From NCBI GenBank assembly GCA_030148605.1, contig JASBTD010000002.1, positions 1-48,450 of the forward strand: 48,450 nt of DNA, written 5' to 3'. The DNA comes from Erythrobacter sp. (GTDB lineage Bacteria; Pseudomonadota; Alphaproteobacteria; Sphingomonadales; Sphingomonadaceae). Each line of letters opens with the position of its first letter. The first letter of the stretch is position 1. The position numbers and the translations under genes are program-made. This document shows positions 16,974-26,413 of this stretch, in pieces. The notes below the pieces were generated by a model that was not told the origin of the DNA, did no database searches, and saw only the letters and a list, made by a program, of their open reading frames with translations.

Positions 16974-18203
16974 ATGAGCACTTACGAATCTGATCTCCTG
17001 CGCCTGCTCGATGAGCGCGGCTATATTCACCAGATGACCGATGCTGCCGGGCTAGACAAGCTCGCGCAAAGCCAGGTTGTGCCAGGATATATCGGCTTCG
17101 ATGCAACCGCCCCTTCGCTTCATGTGGGCAGTCTGGTGCAGATCATGATGCTACGCCGCTTGCAGCAGGCCGGGCACAAGCCGATCGTGGTAATGGGCGG
17201 CGGCACGACCAAGGTTGGCGATCCCTCTGGCAAGGATGAAAGCCGCAAGCTGCTTACGGCGGAAGTGATCCGGCAGAACATCGCTTCGATCCGCACAGTG
17301 TTTGAGCGGCTGCTGACATTCGGCGACGGGCCAACCGATGCAGTGATGGTCGATAATGACGAATGGCTTAGTACGCTCGGCTATATCGAGCTGCTGCGCG
17401 ATGTGGGCCCGCATTTCACCATCAACCGCATGCTGACCTTCGATTCAGTCAAACTGCGGCTTGAGCGCGAACAGCCGCTGACCTTCCTCGAATTCAACTA
17501 CATGATCTTGCAGGCCTATGACTTTCTGGAGCTGGCCCGCCGCTATGATTGCCGCTTGCAGATGGGCGGTAGCGATCAATGGGGCAACATCGTCAACGGG
17601 ATGGAGCTTTCACGCCGCATGGAGGGGCGCGAGTTGTTCGGGCTGACGACGCCGTTGCTAACCACGGCTGATGGTTCGAAGATGGGCAAGACAGCCGCCG
17701 GGGCGGTTTGGCTCAACGAAGACCAACTGCCAGCCTACGATTTCTGGCAATATTGGCGCAATTGCGATGACCGCGATGTTGGCCGCTTCCTGCGTCTGTT
17801 CACAGACTTGCCGCTTGATGAGATCGCCCGGCTCGAAGCGCTGGAAGGTGCAGAGATCAACCAAGCCAAAGTCGTGCTCGCGAACGAAGTGACCAAGCTG
17901 GTCCGCGGCGAAGAGGCTGCCAAGGGTGCCGAGGCCACTGCACAGGAAACATTCGCCGGCGGCGGTGCAGGTCAAGACCTGCCAACCATTGCGGTAGGTG
18001 CGGATGGTATGCGGATCGGTGCCCTGCTCACCGCGATCGGCTTCACAGCCTCGAACGGCGAAGCCAAGCGCAAGATCGCTGAAGGCGCAGTCAAGCTGGA
18101 TGATGCGGCGATCACTGACCCGGGATTCCTCGTCGAAGTCGCGGAAGGCGAACAGCGCAAGCTCAGCCTTGGCAAGAAGAAGCACGGCGTAGTCACGCGT
18201 TAA
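16974..18203 (+). CDS. tyrS: Tyrosyl-tRNA synthetase
   Basis: Class I synthetase charging tRNA-Tyr. Seen in order are the opening RGYIHQMTD, the Rossmann HIGH-like motif (HVGSLVQI, in APSLHVGS), the tyrosine-binding [18 protein letters not shown], the KMSKS-like [11 protein letters not shown], and a C-terminal S4 RNA-binding domain ending the 409 residues. The reading frame stays open 114 bases upstream. The ATG at 16974 (MSTYESDLL) fits family length and avoids overlap with the divergent DOMON-like gene. Confidence 0.96.
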   Translation: MSTYESDLLRLLDERGYIHQMTDAAGLDKLAQSQVVPGYIGFDATAPSLHVGSLVQIMMLRRLQQAGHKPIVVMGGGTTKVGDPSGKDESRKLLTAEVIRQNIASIRTVFERLLTFGDGPTDAVMVDNDEWLSTLGYIELLRDVGPHFTINRMLTFDSVKLRLEREQPLTFLEFNYMILQAYDFLELARRYDCRLQMGGSDQWGNIVNGMELSRRMEGRELFGLTTPLLTTADGSKMGKTAAGAVWLNEDQLPAYDFWQYWRNCDDRDVGRFLRLFTDLPLDEIARLEALEGAEINQAKVVLANEVTKLVRGEEAAKGAEATAQETFAGGGAGQDLPTIAVGADGMRIGALLTAIGFTASNGEAKRKIAEGAVKLDDAAITDPGFLVEVAEGEQRKLSLGKKKHGVVTR

Positions 18204-18342
18204 CCGCTGTAAGCCGCAGAGCACGCCCTTTGAGAACATTCACTCTGGCGCATAAAGTGCGAATTCCCGCAGTTTGCCTTAACCAAATGTCAGCCTTTGC
18301 AGCGCATAAGCGCCCCAAGAACCCATAAGGAGGTCGTGAACA

Positions 18343-18681
18343 GTGTCTGCCGGAGCCAATCTCAGCGTCACCGATCTGCGCCGCGCGGCGCGTCATCCGG
18401 TTGATTTCCCGGTCATTGCCGAGCATCGTCGCTTGGGCGATCTTAAGCTGCATGTCGCAAACCTTTCTGCACACGGCTTCATGGTCGACAATGCCGAAGG
18501 CTTGCAGCGCGGGGACCGCGTGATCATCCGATTGCCGGTTGTTGGCCGGATCGAAGCCTATGTGATCTGGAACCGCGATGAACGCGCCGGCTTCCAGTTC
18601 GAGCGGATTATCCGCCTGGATGATTTCCTTGCGATTATTGACGAGCTTCAGCCCAATCCACGCTTGCGCAGGCTACGCTAA
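18343..18681 (+). CDS. PilZ domain protein (c-di-GMP receptor type)
   Basis: A stand-alone PilZ domain of 112 residues. The c-di-GMP-binding elements are the arginine-rich RRAARHPV (RxxxR) near residue 14 and ANLSAHGF, fitting (D/N)xSxxG. It probably switches an effector such as motility or exopolysaccharide synthesis; the target is not indicated by neighbours. The start is a GTG 9 bases after a perfect AAGGAGG (18327-18333), which decides the start. It is monocistronic, with 139 bp to tyrS. Confidence 0.88.
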   Translation: MSAGANLSVTDLRRAARHPVDFPVIAEHRRLGDLKLHVANLSAHGFMVDNAEGLQRGDRVIIRLPVVGRIEAYVIWNRDERAGFQFERIIRLDDFLAIIDELQPNPRLRRLR

Positions 18682-18751
18682 AAAGCTCCTCTAAAAATCC
18701 GCATAGTTTTGCAGCCTTGGCAGCGGCCCTCGCCCCTGCCATGGCGCTTTC

Positions 18752-20068
18752 GTGAGCGAGGGAAACACTTCATCCGGCACCTCAGGCGAGTCGCAGCACC
18801 CGCTGCGTGTCGCCAACTTCCGCAATTACTGGATCAGCCGCCTCAGCATGACGCTGGCGCAATATGCCATGCTGCTGATAATCGGCTGGCAAACCTACAG
18901 CATAGCGCGCGATAGCGGCCTGGATGAACAGACATCGGCGGGCTATCTCGCGCTGATCGGCCTGCTGCAATTTCTGCCGCTGTTCGTGCTCACGCCATTT
19001 GTTGGACTTGCTGCTGACAGGTTCGACCGGCGCAGCCTTGCTCGCTTGACGGTTTCGGCGCAGTTGCTGTCCGCATTGCTGCTTGCCTGGACCACCTGGC
19101 AAGGCACAATCAGCCTGCAAGTGCTGTTTGCGATTGCTGTGGTGCTGGGCATAGCGCGCGCATTCAACGGGCCTGCCCTATCCGCGCTTGCGCCTAATCT
19201 GGTGCCCAAGGCTATCCTGCCCAATGCCATCGCATTGTCGAGCATCGCATGGCAGACCGGCATGATCGGAGGGCCGGCGCTTGGCGGCTATCTCTATGTC
19301 GTGTCACCCGCCCTTCCCTATACCGCTGCAGCTGCGCTGTTTGCGGTTTCTGTCACCGCGCTGAGCCTGATCGGCAAGGTTCCGCAGCCCGCCATGCGCA
19401 AGGATCAGCGCCCGATTGGCGCGATCGTCGACGGCGTATCCTATGTGATCCGCAACAAGATGGTGCTTGGCGCAATCACACTCGATCTGTTCGCGGTATT
19501 TCTGGCCGGCGCGACCGCGCTATTCCCGATTTACGCGCGCGACATTCTGGAGGTCGGCGCGACCGGGCTCAGCCAGCTGGCCATGGCGCCCGCCGTTGGC
19601 GCAGTGGTGACAGCCGCATACTTCAGCTTTCGGCCGCTTGAGACCAATGTCGGGCCCAAGATGCTGTGGGCAGTGGCCGTCTTTGGCGTCGCCACCATTA
19701 TCTTTGGGCTTTCGACATCCATGCCGCTCAGCTTGGCCATGCTGTTCATTGTTGGCGCAGCTGACATGTTCAGCGTCTATATCCGCCAATCACTGATCCA
19801 GCTCCACACACCCGATGACAAGCGCGGCCGGGTGTCGTCAGTGAGCTTGCTGACCATCAGCGCCTCCAATGAAGGCGGCGATGCCTTCTCGGGCGGGCTT
19901 GCCTTCCTGATCGGCCCTGTCGCCGCTGTTGTTGCTGGCGGGATCGGTGCTATCGTAACCGTGGCATTGTGGAGCCGCATCTTCCCGGTCCTACGCACCA
20001 CAAAGACCTTCGATCCGCCAGAAGAGGTGGTAGAAGCAGAAAAACAGTCCAAACCCCAGGAGGCCTGA
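18752..20068 (+). CDS. MFS transporter, EntS-like
   Basis: A major facilitator protein of 438 residues with about twelve hydrophobic segments. It has the loop 2-3 motif [15 protein letters not shown] (GxLaDrxxrkxxl) near residue 85. The overall layout resembles the MFS_3/EntS exporter group, used for siderophores or drugs; the substrate is unknown. It starts at GTG with a weak ribosome-binding site. The stop lies one base before cysK, which carries its own AGGAGG inside the end of this gene, so the two are likely co-transcribed. Confidence 0.85.
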   Translation: MSEGNTSSGTSGESQHPLRVANFRNYWISRLSMTLAQYAMLLIIGWQTYSIARDSGLDEQTSAGYLALIGLLQFLPLFVLTPFVGLAADRFDRRSLARLTVSAQLLSALLLAWTTWQGTISLQVLFAIAVVLGIARAFNGPALSALAPNLVPKAILPNAIALSSIAWQTGMIGGPALGGYLYVVSPALPYTAAAALFAVSVTALSLIGKVPQPAMRKDQRPIGAIVDGVSYVIRNKMVLGAITLDLFAVFLAGATALFPIYARDILEVGATGLSQLAMAPAVGAVVTAAYFSFRPLETNVGPKMLWAVAVFGVATIIFGLSTSMPLSLAMLFIVGAADMFSVYIRQSLIQLHTPDDKRGRVSSVSLLTISASNEGGDAFSGGLAFLIGPVAAVVAGGIGAIVTVALWSRIFPVLRTTKTFDPPEEVVEAEKQSKPQEA

Positions 20069-20069
20069 C

Positions 20070-20990
20070 ATGAAAGCCGCAAACATCCTCGAAACGATCG
20101 GCAACACACCGCACATCCGCCTGTCGCGCCTGTTTCCCGATCACGAAGTCTGGATCAAGAGCGAACGGGCCAATCCGGGTGGCTCGATCAAGGATCGTAT
20201 CGGGCTTGCCATGATTGAGGATGCAGAGGCGAGCGGTGCGTTGAAGCCCGGCGGCACCATCATCGAACCGACCAGCGGCAATACCGGGATCGGATTGGCG
20301 ATGGTGGCTGCGGTGAAAGGCTACAAGCTGGTACTGGTCATGCCTGAAAGCATGAGCCTCGAACGCCGCCGCTTGATGCTGGCCTATGGAGCGACATTCG
20401 ACCTCACACCCAAGGAAAAGGGCATGAAAGGCGCAATCGAGCGTGCAACCGAGTTGGTTGAAGCGACCGATGGCGCGTGGATGCCCAGCCAGTTCGACAA
20501 CGAAGCCAACTGGAAAGTGCACGCCAAGACCACTGCCAGGGAAATCATCGCCGATTTCGCCGACGCACCTCCGGCATTGCTGATTACAGGTGTAGGCACC
20601 GGTGGGCATCTGACCGGGTGTGCCGAAGTGTTAAAGCGCGAATGGCCCGAGATGAAGGCCTATGCAGTCGAGCCGACACTTAGCCCGGTGATCAGCGGCG
20701 GGCAGCCTGGGCCGCATCCGATTCAGGGTATTGGCGCTGGCTTTATTCCCGGCAATTTGCACACGCAGGCGATCAACGGTGCGATTCAAGTCGACCCGGA
20801 AGATGCCAAGGAAATGGCGCGTCGTGCCGCGAGCGAAGAAGGCATGCTGGTGGGCATATCTTCAGGCGCGACACTCGCCGCAATTGCGCAGAAGGTCAAA
20901 GATCTGCCTGCGGGAACGCGGGTTCTCGGCTTCAACTATGACACTGGCGAGCGTTATCTCTCTGTGCCTGATTTCCTGCCGGTCGAATGA
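20070..20990 (+). CDS. cysK: Cysteine synthase A
   Basis: PLP enzyme making L-cysteine from O-acetylserine and sulfide. The Schiff-base lysine is in [11 protein letters not shown] near residue 36, with the substrate loop [10 protein letters not shown], the phosphate-binding [10 protein letters not shown] and the closing ISSGATLAA. The 306 residues match CysK. AGGAGG precedes the ATG. It is followed by a dienelactone-hydrolase-like gene with an ATGA overlap. Confidence 0.94.
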   Translation: MKAANILETIGNTPHIRLSRLFPDHEVWIKSERANPGGSIKDRIGLAMIEDAEASGALKPGGTIIEPTSGNTGIGLAMVAAVKGYKLVLVMPESMSLERRRLMLAYGATFDLTPKEKGMKGAIERATELVEATDGAWMPSQFDNEANWKVHAKTTAREIIADFADAPPALLITGVGTGGHLTGCAEVLKREWPEMKAYAVEPTLSPVISGGQPGPHPIQGIGAGFIPGNLHTQAINGAIQVDPEDAKEMARRAASEEGMLVGISSGATLAAIAQKVKDLPAGTRVLGFNYDTGERYLSVPDFLPVE

Positions 20991-21688
20991 CGCTGGAAAC
21001 AGTTGCGTATAGTGACGGCAATCTGGAGCTTGCCGGGAATATCGCGCGCCCTGAAGGGAAGCCGCGGGCGCTGGTAGCGTTATTCCCGACAATCCATAAC
21101 ATCACACCGCGCGTTGCAGAGAAAGCGAGCGCTTTGGCCGATATGGGATATCTCGCCATGGTGATGGATTTCTATGGCAAGGAAGTGACCGAGAACAATC
21201 CCGGTCCTCCACTCGCTGAAAAGCTTCGCGCCGATACGGACAACTACCGCGCCAGATTGCATGCCGGACTGGCAGCATTGCATAAGCAAGCGCCTGATCT
21301 GCCCATGTTTGCAATCGGGTTCTGCATGGGCGGGCAAGCGGTGCTGGAACTGGCCCGGGATGGAGCCGACCTTGCCGCGGTAGTGAGCTTTCACGGTTTG
21401 CTCGACACCAAGCGACCGGCGAAACGGGGCACGATAAAGCCGCGCATTCTTGTTTGCCATGGCAACAAGGACCCGCTGGTTCCCAGAGTCCAAGTCCAGT
21501 CATTCATGGAAGAGATGGATCTTGCAGGGGCGGATTGGCACATGCACATCTATTCTTCTGCCGTCCACGGCTTCACCGATCCTGCGAATGACCTTAAGCC
21601 ATTCGACGCTGTGGCTTATGATGCCAGCGCGGATCGCCAGAGTTGGTCCGCCATGCTTAGTCTGTTCGATGAGGTGCTGGAAAAATAG
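20987..21688 (+). CDS. Dienelactone hydrolase family protein
   Basis: A 233-residue alpha/beta hydrolase of the dienelactone hydrolase family. The nucleophile is a cysteine in [13 protein letters not shown] near residue 110, the acid is probably the Asp in GNKDPLVP, and the His is in AVHGFTDP near residue 190. Family members hydrolyse lactones or esters; no aromatic degradation genes are nearby, so the physiological substrate is open. It is coupled to cysK by a four-base overlap and followed by a terminator-like hairpin. Confidence 0.87.
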   Translation: MTLETVAYSDGNLELAGNIARPEGKPRALVALFPTIHNITPRVAEKASALADMGYLAMVMDFYGKEVTENNPGPPLAEKLRADTDNYRARLHAGLAALHKQAPDLPMFAIGFCMGGQAVLELARDGADLAAVVSFHGLLDTKRPAKRGTIKPRILVCHGNKDPLVPRVQVQSFMEEMDLAGADWHMHIYSSAVHGFTDPANDLKPFDAVAYDASADRQSWSAMLSLFDEVLEK

Positions 21689-21691
21689 AAA

Positions 21692-21716
21692 GGGCGCTGC
21701 CGCATAGGCAACGCCC
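21692..21716. terminator. Hairpin between convergent dienelactone hydrolase and acyl-CoA dehydrogenase genes
   Basis: GGGCGCTGCC and GGCAACGCCC form a ten-pair stem with one C-A mismatch and a five-base loop. There is no clean T-run on either side, so it may work in both directions but weakly. Confidence 0.55.
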
Positions 21717-21740
21717 TCCCCATCTTCAGGGTTTGACGTC

Positions 21741-23546
21741 TTAAGCGGCAGTCGCGAAAGCGTCTTCGCTTAGCGCCATCATGGCTTCGCTGCCCGCTTC
21801 GAGCTTGCGACGCAGGGCACCTGCATCAGGAAGCAGTCTTTCGGCATAATAGCGCGCTGAAACCAGTTTTGCTTCGTAGAATGCTTTGTCATCGCTGCCC
21901 GCTGCCAGCTTTGCCGCGGCAACCTTCGCCATCTTCAGCCACATGAAGCCCAGAATCACGATACCCATGATGTGCATATAGTGATGTGCGCCGGCACCCA
22001 GATTGTTCGGATTGGCCATGCCGTTCTGCATGAACCACATGGTGGCGGCCTTTTGTTCGCCGAGCGCCTTTTCCAGACGGGTCGCGATATCTGCCAGCGC
22101 TTCATTTTCCTTGGCCGCCGCGATCTCTTCATCGATCATCGCGAAGAAGGCTTGGATCGTTGCCCCGCCTTTTTGACCGAGCTTGCGGCCGCAAAGGTCC
22201 ATCGCCTGAATACCGTTGGCCCCTTCATAGATCTGCGCAATGCGGGCATCGCGAACGAACTGGCTCATGCCCCATTCCTCGATATAGCCGTGCCCGCCGA
22301 AGACCTGCTGCATGTTGGTGGCCGTTTCATAGCCTTTGTCAGTCGAGTATCCCTTGATCACAGGGGTTACCAGGCTGAGCATGTCATGCGCCTTTTCGCG
22401 CTCTTCCTCGGTCGGTGCCTTTTCGGAAAGATCGGCCAGCAATGCCGTCCAAAGGCAGAATGCGCGCGAACCCTCGGTGAAAACCTTGGCATCCATCAGC
22501 ATGCGGCGAACATCAGGGTGGACGATGATCGGATCGGCCCGCTCGTCGGGCTCTGCCGGGCCGGTAAGCGCCCTGCCCTGACGCCGGTCAAGCGCGTATG
22601 CCACCGCATTCTGATATGCGACTTCGGCCTGCGCATAGCCCTGCATGCCAGTGCCGAGACGCGCTTCATTCATCATGATGAACATCGCGGCGAGGCCTTT
22701 GTTCTCCTCGCCGACCATCCAGCCGATCGCATCATCATAATTGAGCACGCAAGTGGCATTACCGTGGATGCCCATCTTGTGTTCGATCGAACCGCAGCTC
22801 ACGCCGTTCCGCTCGCCCAGCGATCCATCGTCATTGACGAGGAATTTGGGGACCACGAACAGGGAGATGCCCTTCGAACTGTCCGGTGCACCCGGGGTCT
22901 TGGCCAGCACCAGGTGGATGATATTCTCTGCCATGTCATGTTCACCGGCAGAGATGAAGATCTTTGTGCCAGTAATGCGATAGCTGCCGTCGCCCTGCGG
23001 TTCCGCCTTGGTGCGGATCATGCCAAGGTCCGTTCCGCAATGCGGTTCTGTCAGGTTCATTGTGCCGGTCCACTGGCCGGATACCATGTTCGGCAGGTAC
23101 ATTTCCTTCTGTTCAGGCGTGCCCTTCGCCTTGATCGCTTCGATCGCGCCGTTGGTAAGGCCCGGATACATGCCGAATGACTGGTTCGCGGAAGACATCA
23201 TCTCCTTCAGCGCAAAGCCGATCACATGCGGCAAGCCCTGCCCGCCCAGTTCTTCCGGCTGAGTCAGCGTGCCCCATCCCGCTTCGCGATATTGGTCGAA
23301 CGCTTCCTTGAAGCCCGGCGGCGTTGTTACCGATCCATCTTCGTGACGGGTGCAGCCCTGAAGATCGCCAATCTGATTGAGCGGCGCGATCACTTCGGAA
23401 GTGAATTTGCCGCCTTCCTCGAGAATCGAGTTGATCAGATCTTCGGTTGCGTTTTCGAAGCCGGGCATATTGCCGTAGCTTTCAAGCTCGAGCATTTCGT
23501 TGATAACGAAGCGGAAATCGCGGTTGGGTGCGTTATAAGTGGGCAT
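21741..23546 (-). CDS. Acyl-CoA dehydrogenase (DmdC/FadE-like, 601 aa)
   Basis: FAD-dependent acyl-CoA dehydrogenase of the long type that carries an extra C-terminal domain; close relatives include DmdC and fatty-acyl-CoA dehydrogenases. Marks are the N-terminal YNAPNRDFRFVINEML, GTMNLTEPHCGTDLG (FAD/substrate site), ITGTKIFISAGEHD, and the catalytic glutamate in QIYEGANGIQAMDL near residue 445. AAGGAC precedes the ATG. It is 42 bp downstream of the MerR regulator and probably in the same transcript, so the regulator's effector is likely an acyl-CoA. The exact substrate cannot be told from sequence. Confidence 0.92.
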   Translation of the reverse strand: MPTYNAPNRDFRFVINEMLELESYGNMPGFENATEDLINSILEEGGKFTSEVIAPLNQIGDLQGCTRHEDGSVTTPPGFKEAFDQYREAGWGTLTQPEELGGQGLPHVIGFALKEMMSSANQSFGMYPGLTNGAIEAIKAKGTPEQKEMYLPNMVSGQWTGTMNLTEPHCGTDLGMIRTKAEPQGDGSYRITGTKIFISAGEHDMAENIIHLVLAKTPGAPDSSKGISLFVVPKFLVNDDGSLGERNGVSCGSIEHKMGIHGNATCVLNYDDAIGWMVGEENKGLAAMFIMMNEARLGTGMQGYAQAEVAYQNAVAYALDRRQGRALTGPAEPDERADPIIVHPDVRRMLMDAKVFTEGSRAFCLWTALLADLSEKAPTEEEREKAHDMLSLVTPVIKGYSTDKGYETATNMQQVFGGHGYIEEWGMSQFVRDARIAQIYEGANGIQAMDLCGRKLGQKGGATIQAFFAMIDEEIAAAKENEALADIATRLEKALGEQKAATMWFMQNGMANPNNLGAGAHHYMHIMGIVILGFMWLKMAKVAAAKLAAGSDDKAFYEAKLVSARYYAERLLPDAGALRRKLEAGSEAMMALSEDAFATAA

Positions 23547-23588
23547 CTTTGTGTCCTTGTGGGAATTGTATTTGGGGGATGGCGCGGG

Positions 23589-24047
23589 TTACCTGCCTGG
23601 ATCAAGCTCTTCGATCTGCTTCACGAATTCTGTCAGTTCCTTGATCGACGAATCGATGTCAGCGCGCTGTCTTTTCAGCTTTGCGACATGCGCCTTGCAT
23701 TTCTCGATCGTGACGCGGCGCTGCTCAACACGGCCATCATCAAGATCGTAGAGATCGATCATTTCGCGGATTTCGTTGAGGCTGAAGCCGACATTCTTCG
23801 CACGCATGATCCACGCAAGCCGCGCTCGATCACGTTTCGAGTAGACGCGGGTCAGGCCAACACGCGCTGGCGAGATCAGCCCTTCGTCTTCGTAGAAACG
23901 CAAAGCGCGTGCGGTGCAATCGAACTCTGAAGTCAGATCAGAGATCGAGAATTGTTCACGAGCGTGCTTGTCAGGACGGTCGATATGCGCGCCGGAATGC
24001 TTGCGCGCGTCTTCGCCGTTGTTCGGGTTTGCAGGTGCGGTAGCCAT
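23589..24047 (-). CDS. MerR family regulator (LiuR-like) of acyl-CoA metabolism
   Basis: A MerR-type regulator of 152 residues from the ATG at 24047; a GTG two codons earlier at 24053 is the alternative. The winged-helix region reads ISDLTSEFDCTARALRFYEDEGLI near residues 33-56, then a long dimerisation helix with KAHVAKLKRQRADID. There is no metal-binding cysteine cluster, which fits the LiuR-type regulators of branched-chain and fatty-acid degradation rather than metal sensors. Gene order with acyl-CoA dehydrogenase and an upstream LiuR-like palindrome support autoregulation of this pair. The long polar N-terminus (about 30 residues) is unusual. Confidence 0.85.
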   Translation of the reverse strand: MATAPANPNNGEDARKHSGAHIDRPDKHAREQFSISDLTSEFDCTARALRFYEDEGLISPARVGLTRVYSKRDRARLAWIMRAKNVGFSLNEIREMIDLYDLDDGRVEQRRVTIEKCKAHVAKLKRQRADIDSSIKELTEFVKQIEELDPGR

Positions 24048-24066
24048 GATCACGCCATAGCTTACC

Positions 24067-24082
24067 TTTACGTTAGCGTCAA
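24067..24082 (-). promoter_or_regulatory. Candidate LiuR-type operator and promoter of the merR gene
   Basis: On the minus strand TTGACGCTAACGTAAA overlaps the hisI stop codon and resembles the LiuR-type palindrome TTTACGTTAACGTCAA as I recall it. TTGACG can serve as a -35 box; 17 bases on lies TATGGC (24054-24059), a weak -10. Transcription would then begin near 24047, the proposed ATG, giving a leaderless mRNA. Placement in the -35/-10 spacer is usual for MerR operators. Confidence 0.55.
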
Positions 24083-24462
24083 GATTTGACCCTTACGAGA
24101 CCCTTGCCATCAATCCGGCGATAGAAGCAGGACACAGCGCCTGTATGGCACGCCGGGCCTGCTGGCATGGCCATAACCAGCACGGCATCCTGGTCGCAAT
24201 CGATCCGTACCTCGGCAACCTCAAGCACATTTCCTGACGTCTCGCCCTTCTTCCATAGCTTTTGCCGCGAGCGCGAGTAAAAATGCGCGAACCCGCTCGT
24301 CAGCGTCGCATCGAGCGCTTCCCGGTTCATATGTGCGACCATCAAAACGTCGTTGGTGGCCTTGTCGACCACTACCGCGGTCAGTAAACCTGCCCCGTCG
24401 AACTTCGGCCTGAGTTCCAAGGTAGTGTCCGGCGCGCTATCCTCACCGCTCGATTGCTGCAC
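24079..24462 (-). CDS. hisI: Phosphoribosyl-AMP cyclohydrolase
   Basis: Third step of histidine synthesis, opening the purine ring of PR-AMP. The 127-residue single-domain form lacks the HisE pyrophosphatase. Motifs are [28 protein letters not shown], the metal-binding CDQDAVL and [16 protein letters not shown] with the zinc cysteines. It starts at GTG after AAAGGAA. It is separated from other his genes in this window. Its stop codon lies within the candidate operator of the downstream merR gene. Confidence 0.94.
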   Translation of the reverse strand: MQQSSGEDSAPDTTLELRPKFDGAGLLTAVVVDKATNDVLMVAHMNREALDATLTSGFAHFYSRSRQKLWKKGETSGNVLEVAEVRIDCDQDAVLVMAMPAGPACHTGAVSCFYRRIDGKGLVRVKS

Positions 24463-24775
24463 AAATGTTCCTTTCGATGAACGGGTGTTCTAATGCGACT
24501 ACTTGTTGCAGGATAACCACAGATACGCTGCAAAATCCATGGCGCGCACGATTCACGCTTCAAAGAATCCCTGCCTAATGAGACTTACTGCACCGCGAGC
24601 TTCGGCTCGTCCACCGAACAAAGGTGCCGCATGAGCGCCAGGTTCAGGGGGTAAGTCAGGATGATGCTCTCCAATGGGGTGAACGCTCTCCTGATTGAAC
24701 GATGAGGGATAGGACCACGGCAGCCTAATAGGGGGTGGCTGCCAAGCTTCGACGAAGCTGGTCCGATTGATTTCG
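24463..24775. ncRNA. Unassigned 313 bp spacer with nested complementary segments (candidate structured RNA)
   Basis: No convincing gene; a 64-codon frame on the minus strand has no ribosome-binding site or known features. Several stems can be drawn: CGAGC-TTCG-GCTCG (24596-24609); nested TGCCG/CGGCA (24625-24629, 24718-24722), GTTCA/TGAAC (24642-24646, 24696-24700) and TCAGGA/TCCTGA (24656-24661, 24689-24694); then GGCAGCC/GGCTGCC (24719-24743) and AGCTTC-GAC-GAAGCT (24745-24759). The last two follow the comF stop and could be its terminator. I do not recognise SRP RNA, RNase P RNA or tmRNA; a 6S-like rod is possible. Confidence 0.4.
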
Positions 24776-25606
24776 TCACGTGGCGCCCAGGGTCTTAGTG
24801 ACCTCGGGCGTTATGTTTTCCGCAGTGTGTCCCTCCGCTTGTTCCCCGAGTGCTTCATTAAGTACCCGTGCAAAGCACGCTACCTTCACCGAACGGACGC
24901 CAGCCTTGCGCAGCGCCTTGACGCAAACATTGCTTGTCGCTCCACTGGTCAGAACATCGTCAACCAGAATTACGTCACGCCCCTTCAACCGATTCGCCCA
25001 GCGCCGGTTGATGGCTATCGCACCCTTGAGCGCGCGTTCACGTGCTTTGCGCCGCATCCCGCCCAGCATTGGCGTGGACTTTTGTCGGACCAGCACGTCG
25101 ACTGCCACCCTACCTTTGCCGTGCTTTTCAAGGCTGCGCGCCAGCAAAGCCGCTTGATTGAACCCCCGCCGCCAAAGCCGCCAACGGTGCAGCGGAACAG
25201 GGACAAGCAATGGCGGCTGCCCATCCGGCTCAGGCAGTTTCGCCGCCATCAATTGTCCCAACTGTTCAGCTAGCGCGATCTTGCGGCCGTGCTTGAACGC
25301 AAGGATCAGCTTGCGCGAAGCATCATTATAAAGCGTTGCTGCGGCGATCCCTGAATGGAGCGGTGGATCAGCAAGGCAAACCGCGCATTGCGCCGCACCA
25401 CCCTCCACGCCTGGCGGAAATGGCCGCGCACATGTGCTGCAGGCGGGCTCTGTCGGGATCGCGAGGTCTGCCCAGCACGCGCTGCACAAACCGGTTTGCG
25501 TCGCCAGAGCCTCTCCGCAAAGCGGACACCGCGGTGGAAAGACAAGATCGATCAGCGGCGCGAACGCATCCCTTGCAAAGGCAGAAATTGTGGTGGCGCG
25601 ACCCAT
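24776..25606 (-). CDS. comF: ComF family phosphoribosyltransferase-fold protein
   Basis: ComF proteins combine an N-terminal double zinc ribbon with a phosphoribosyltransferase domain and take part in DNA uptake or recombination of incoming DNA. The cysteine pairs CPLC, CSAC, CSTC and CAVC are visible in the first 70 residues, and the PRPP-binding loop VILVDDVLTSGATS lies near residue 220. The ATG at 25606 is chosen; longer versions reach 25675 but would overlap the divergent methyltransferase-like gene. The glutaredoxin gene often found after comF in relatives is not present here. Confidence 0.88.
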   Translation of the reverse strand: MGRATTISAFARDAFAPLIDLVFPPRCPLCGEALATQTGLCSACWADLAIPTEPACSTCARPFPPGVEGGAAQCAVCLADPPLHSGIAAATLYNDASRKLILAFKHGRKIALAEQLGQLMAAKLPEPDGQPPLLVPVPLHRWRLWRRGFNQAALLARSLEKHGKGRVAVDVLVRQKSTPMLGGMRRKARERALKGAIAINRRWANRLKGRDVILVDDVLTSGATSNVCVKALRKAGVRSVKVACFARVLNEALGEQAEGHTAENITPEVTKTLGAT

Positions 25607-25660
25607 TCGCACAAGCTGCACCGCTTGCGCGAAACACGCAAGCGCGGCAGGGAGATATCG

Positions 25661-26407
25661 ATGAACCAACATCAAGTTCCGCGTATCTTCTCCAACCGCC
25701 GGCGCTCGCTCAGAGCGCAGCGAGCAGCGCAGCTTTCAAAGCGCGGCGGTGCCGCAAGCTGGCTTTATGACGAGATGCAGGATGACCTGATCGAGCGTTT
25801 GGACTTCATGCGCCACGAAGCGCGCAAGACGCTGTTGATCGGGCATGAAATGCGCGAGCTTGCCACAGTGCTTGGGAAGTCAGGCAAGGTCCAAGCTATG
25901 CCCGAGCTTGGAGAGGAACAGCCAATCACTGGCTCGGATTTTGATCTCATCGTTTCGCTTGGACGCTTGGACACAGTCAACGATTTGCCCGGCGCGCTTG
26001 TTCATACTCGGGGCGCATTGGCTCCGGGCGGCCTGATGATCGCGCAGATCGTTGGTGCGGGCAGCCTCACTGCATTGCGCGAGATCATGATGGCCGCTGA
26101 TGGGGATCGCCCGGCTGCGCGCATTCATCCGCAGATTGACGATCGCGCGGCAACTGCCCTGCTCGAGCGTGCGGGTTTTGCAAAGCAGGTGGTCGATACG
26201 CACAAGCTGACAGTGCGATATTCCTCGCTTGAGCGATTGATATCCGACTTGCGCGAACAGGCGCTAAATTCGGCCCTGCAATCGCCCGCGCCCTATGTCG
26301 GAAAGGCCGGCCTTGCCCGCGCACATGCGAAGTTTGACGAGCTTCGCGAAGACGACGGGAAGGTCACTGAGACCTTCCAGATTCTCACGCTCACTGGCTG
26401 GCGTTAG
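25661..26407 (+). CDS. Class I SAM-dependent methyltransferase-like protein (BioC/NDUFAF5-like)
   Basis: A 248-residue protein with the layout of the BioC/NDUFAF5-like methyltransferases: N-terminal region, a Rossmann half with DLIVSLGRLDTVND (motif II/III) and APGGLMIAQI, and a C-terminal cap containing LISDLREQALNSAL. The usual glycine-rich SAM loop (motif I) is replaced by LLIGHEMREL, so SAM binding may be weak or lost. The ATG at 25661 is preceded by GGGAG; the frame is open further upstream but overlaps comF. It ends 6 bp from the convergent ppdK. Confidence 0.75.
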   Translation: MNQHQVPRIFSNRRRSLRAQRAAQLSKRGGAASWLYDEMQDDLIERLDFMRHEARKTLLIGHEMRELATVLGKSGKVQAMPELGEEQPITGSDFDLIVSLGRLDTVNDLPGALVHTRGALAPGGLMIAQIVGAGSLTALREIMMAADGDRPAARIHPQIDDRAATALLERAGFAKQVVDTHKLTVRYSSLERLISDLREQALNSALQSPAPYVGKAGLARAHAKFDELREDDGKVTETFQILTLTGWR

Positions 26408-26413
26408 CTCTCA

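Noticed and set aside
24585..24779. A 64-codon minus-strand frame between comF and hisI
   Set aside because: No ribosome-binding site, overlaps the comF end and coincides with hairpin segments; treated as a structured spacer.
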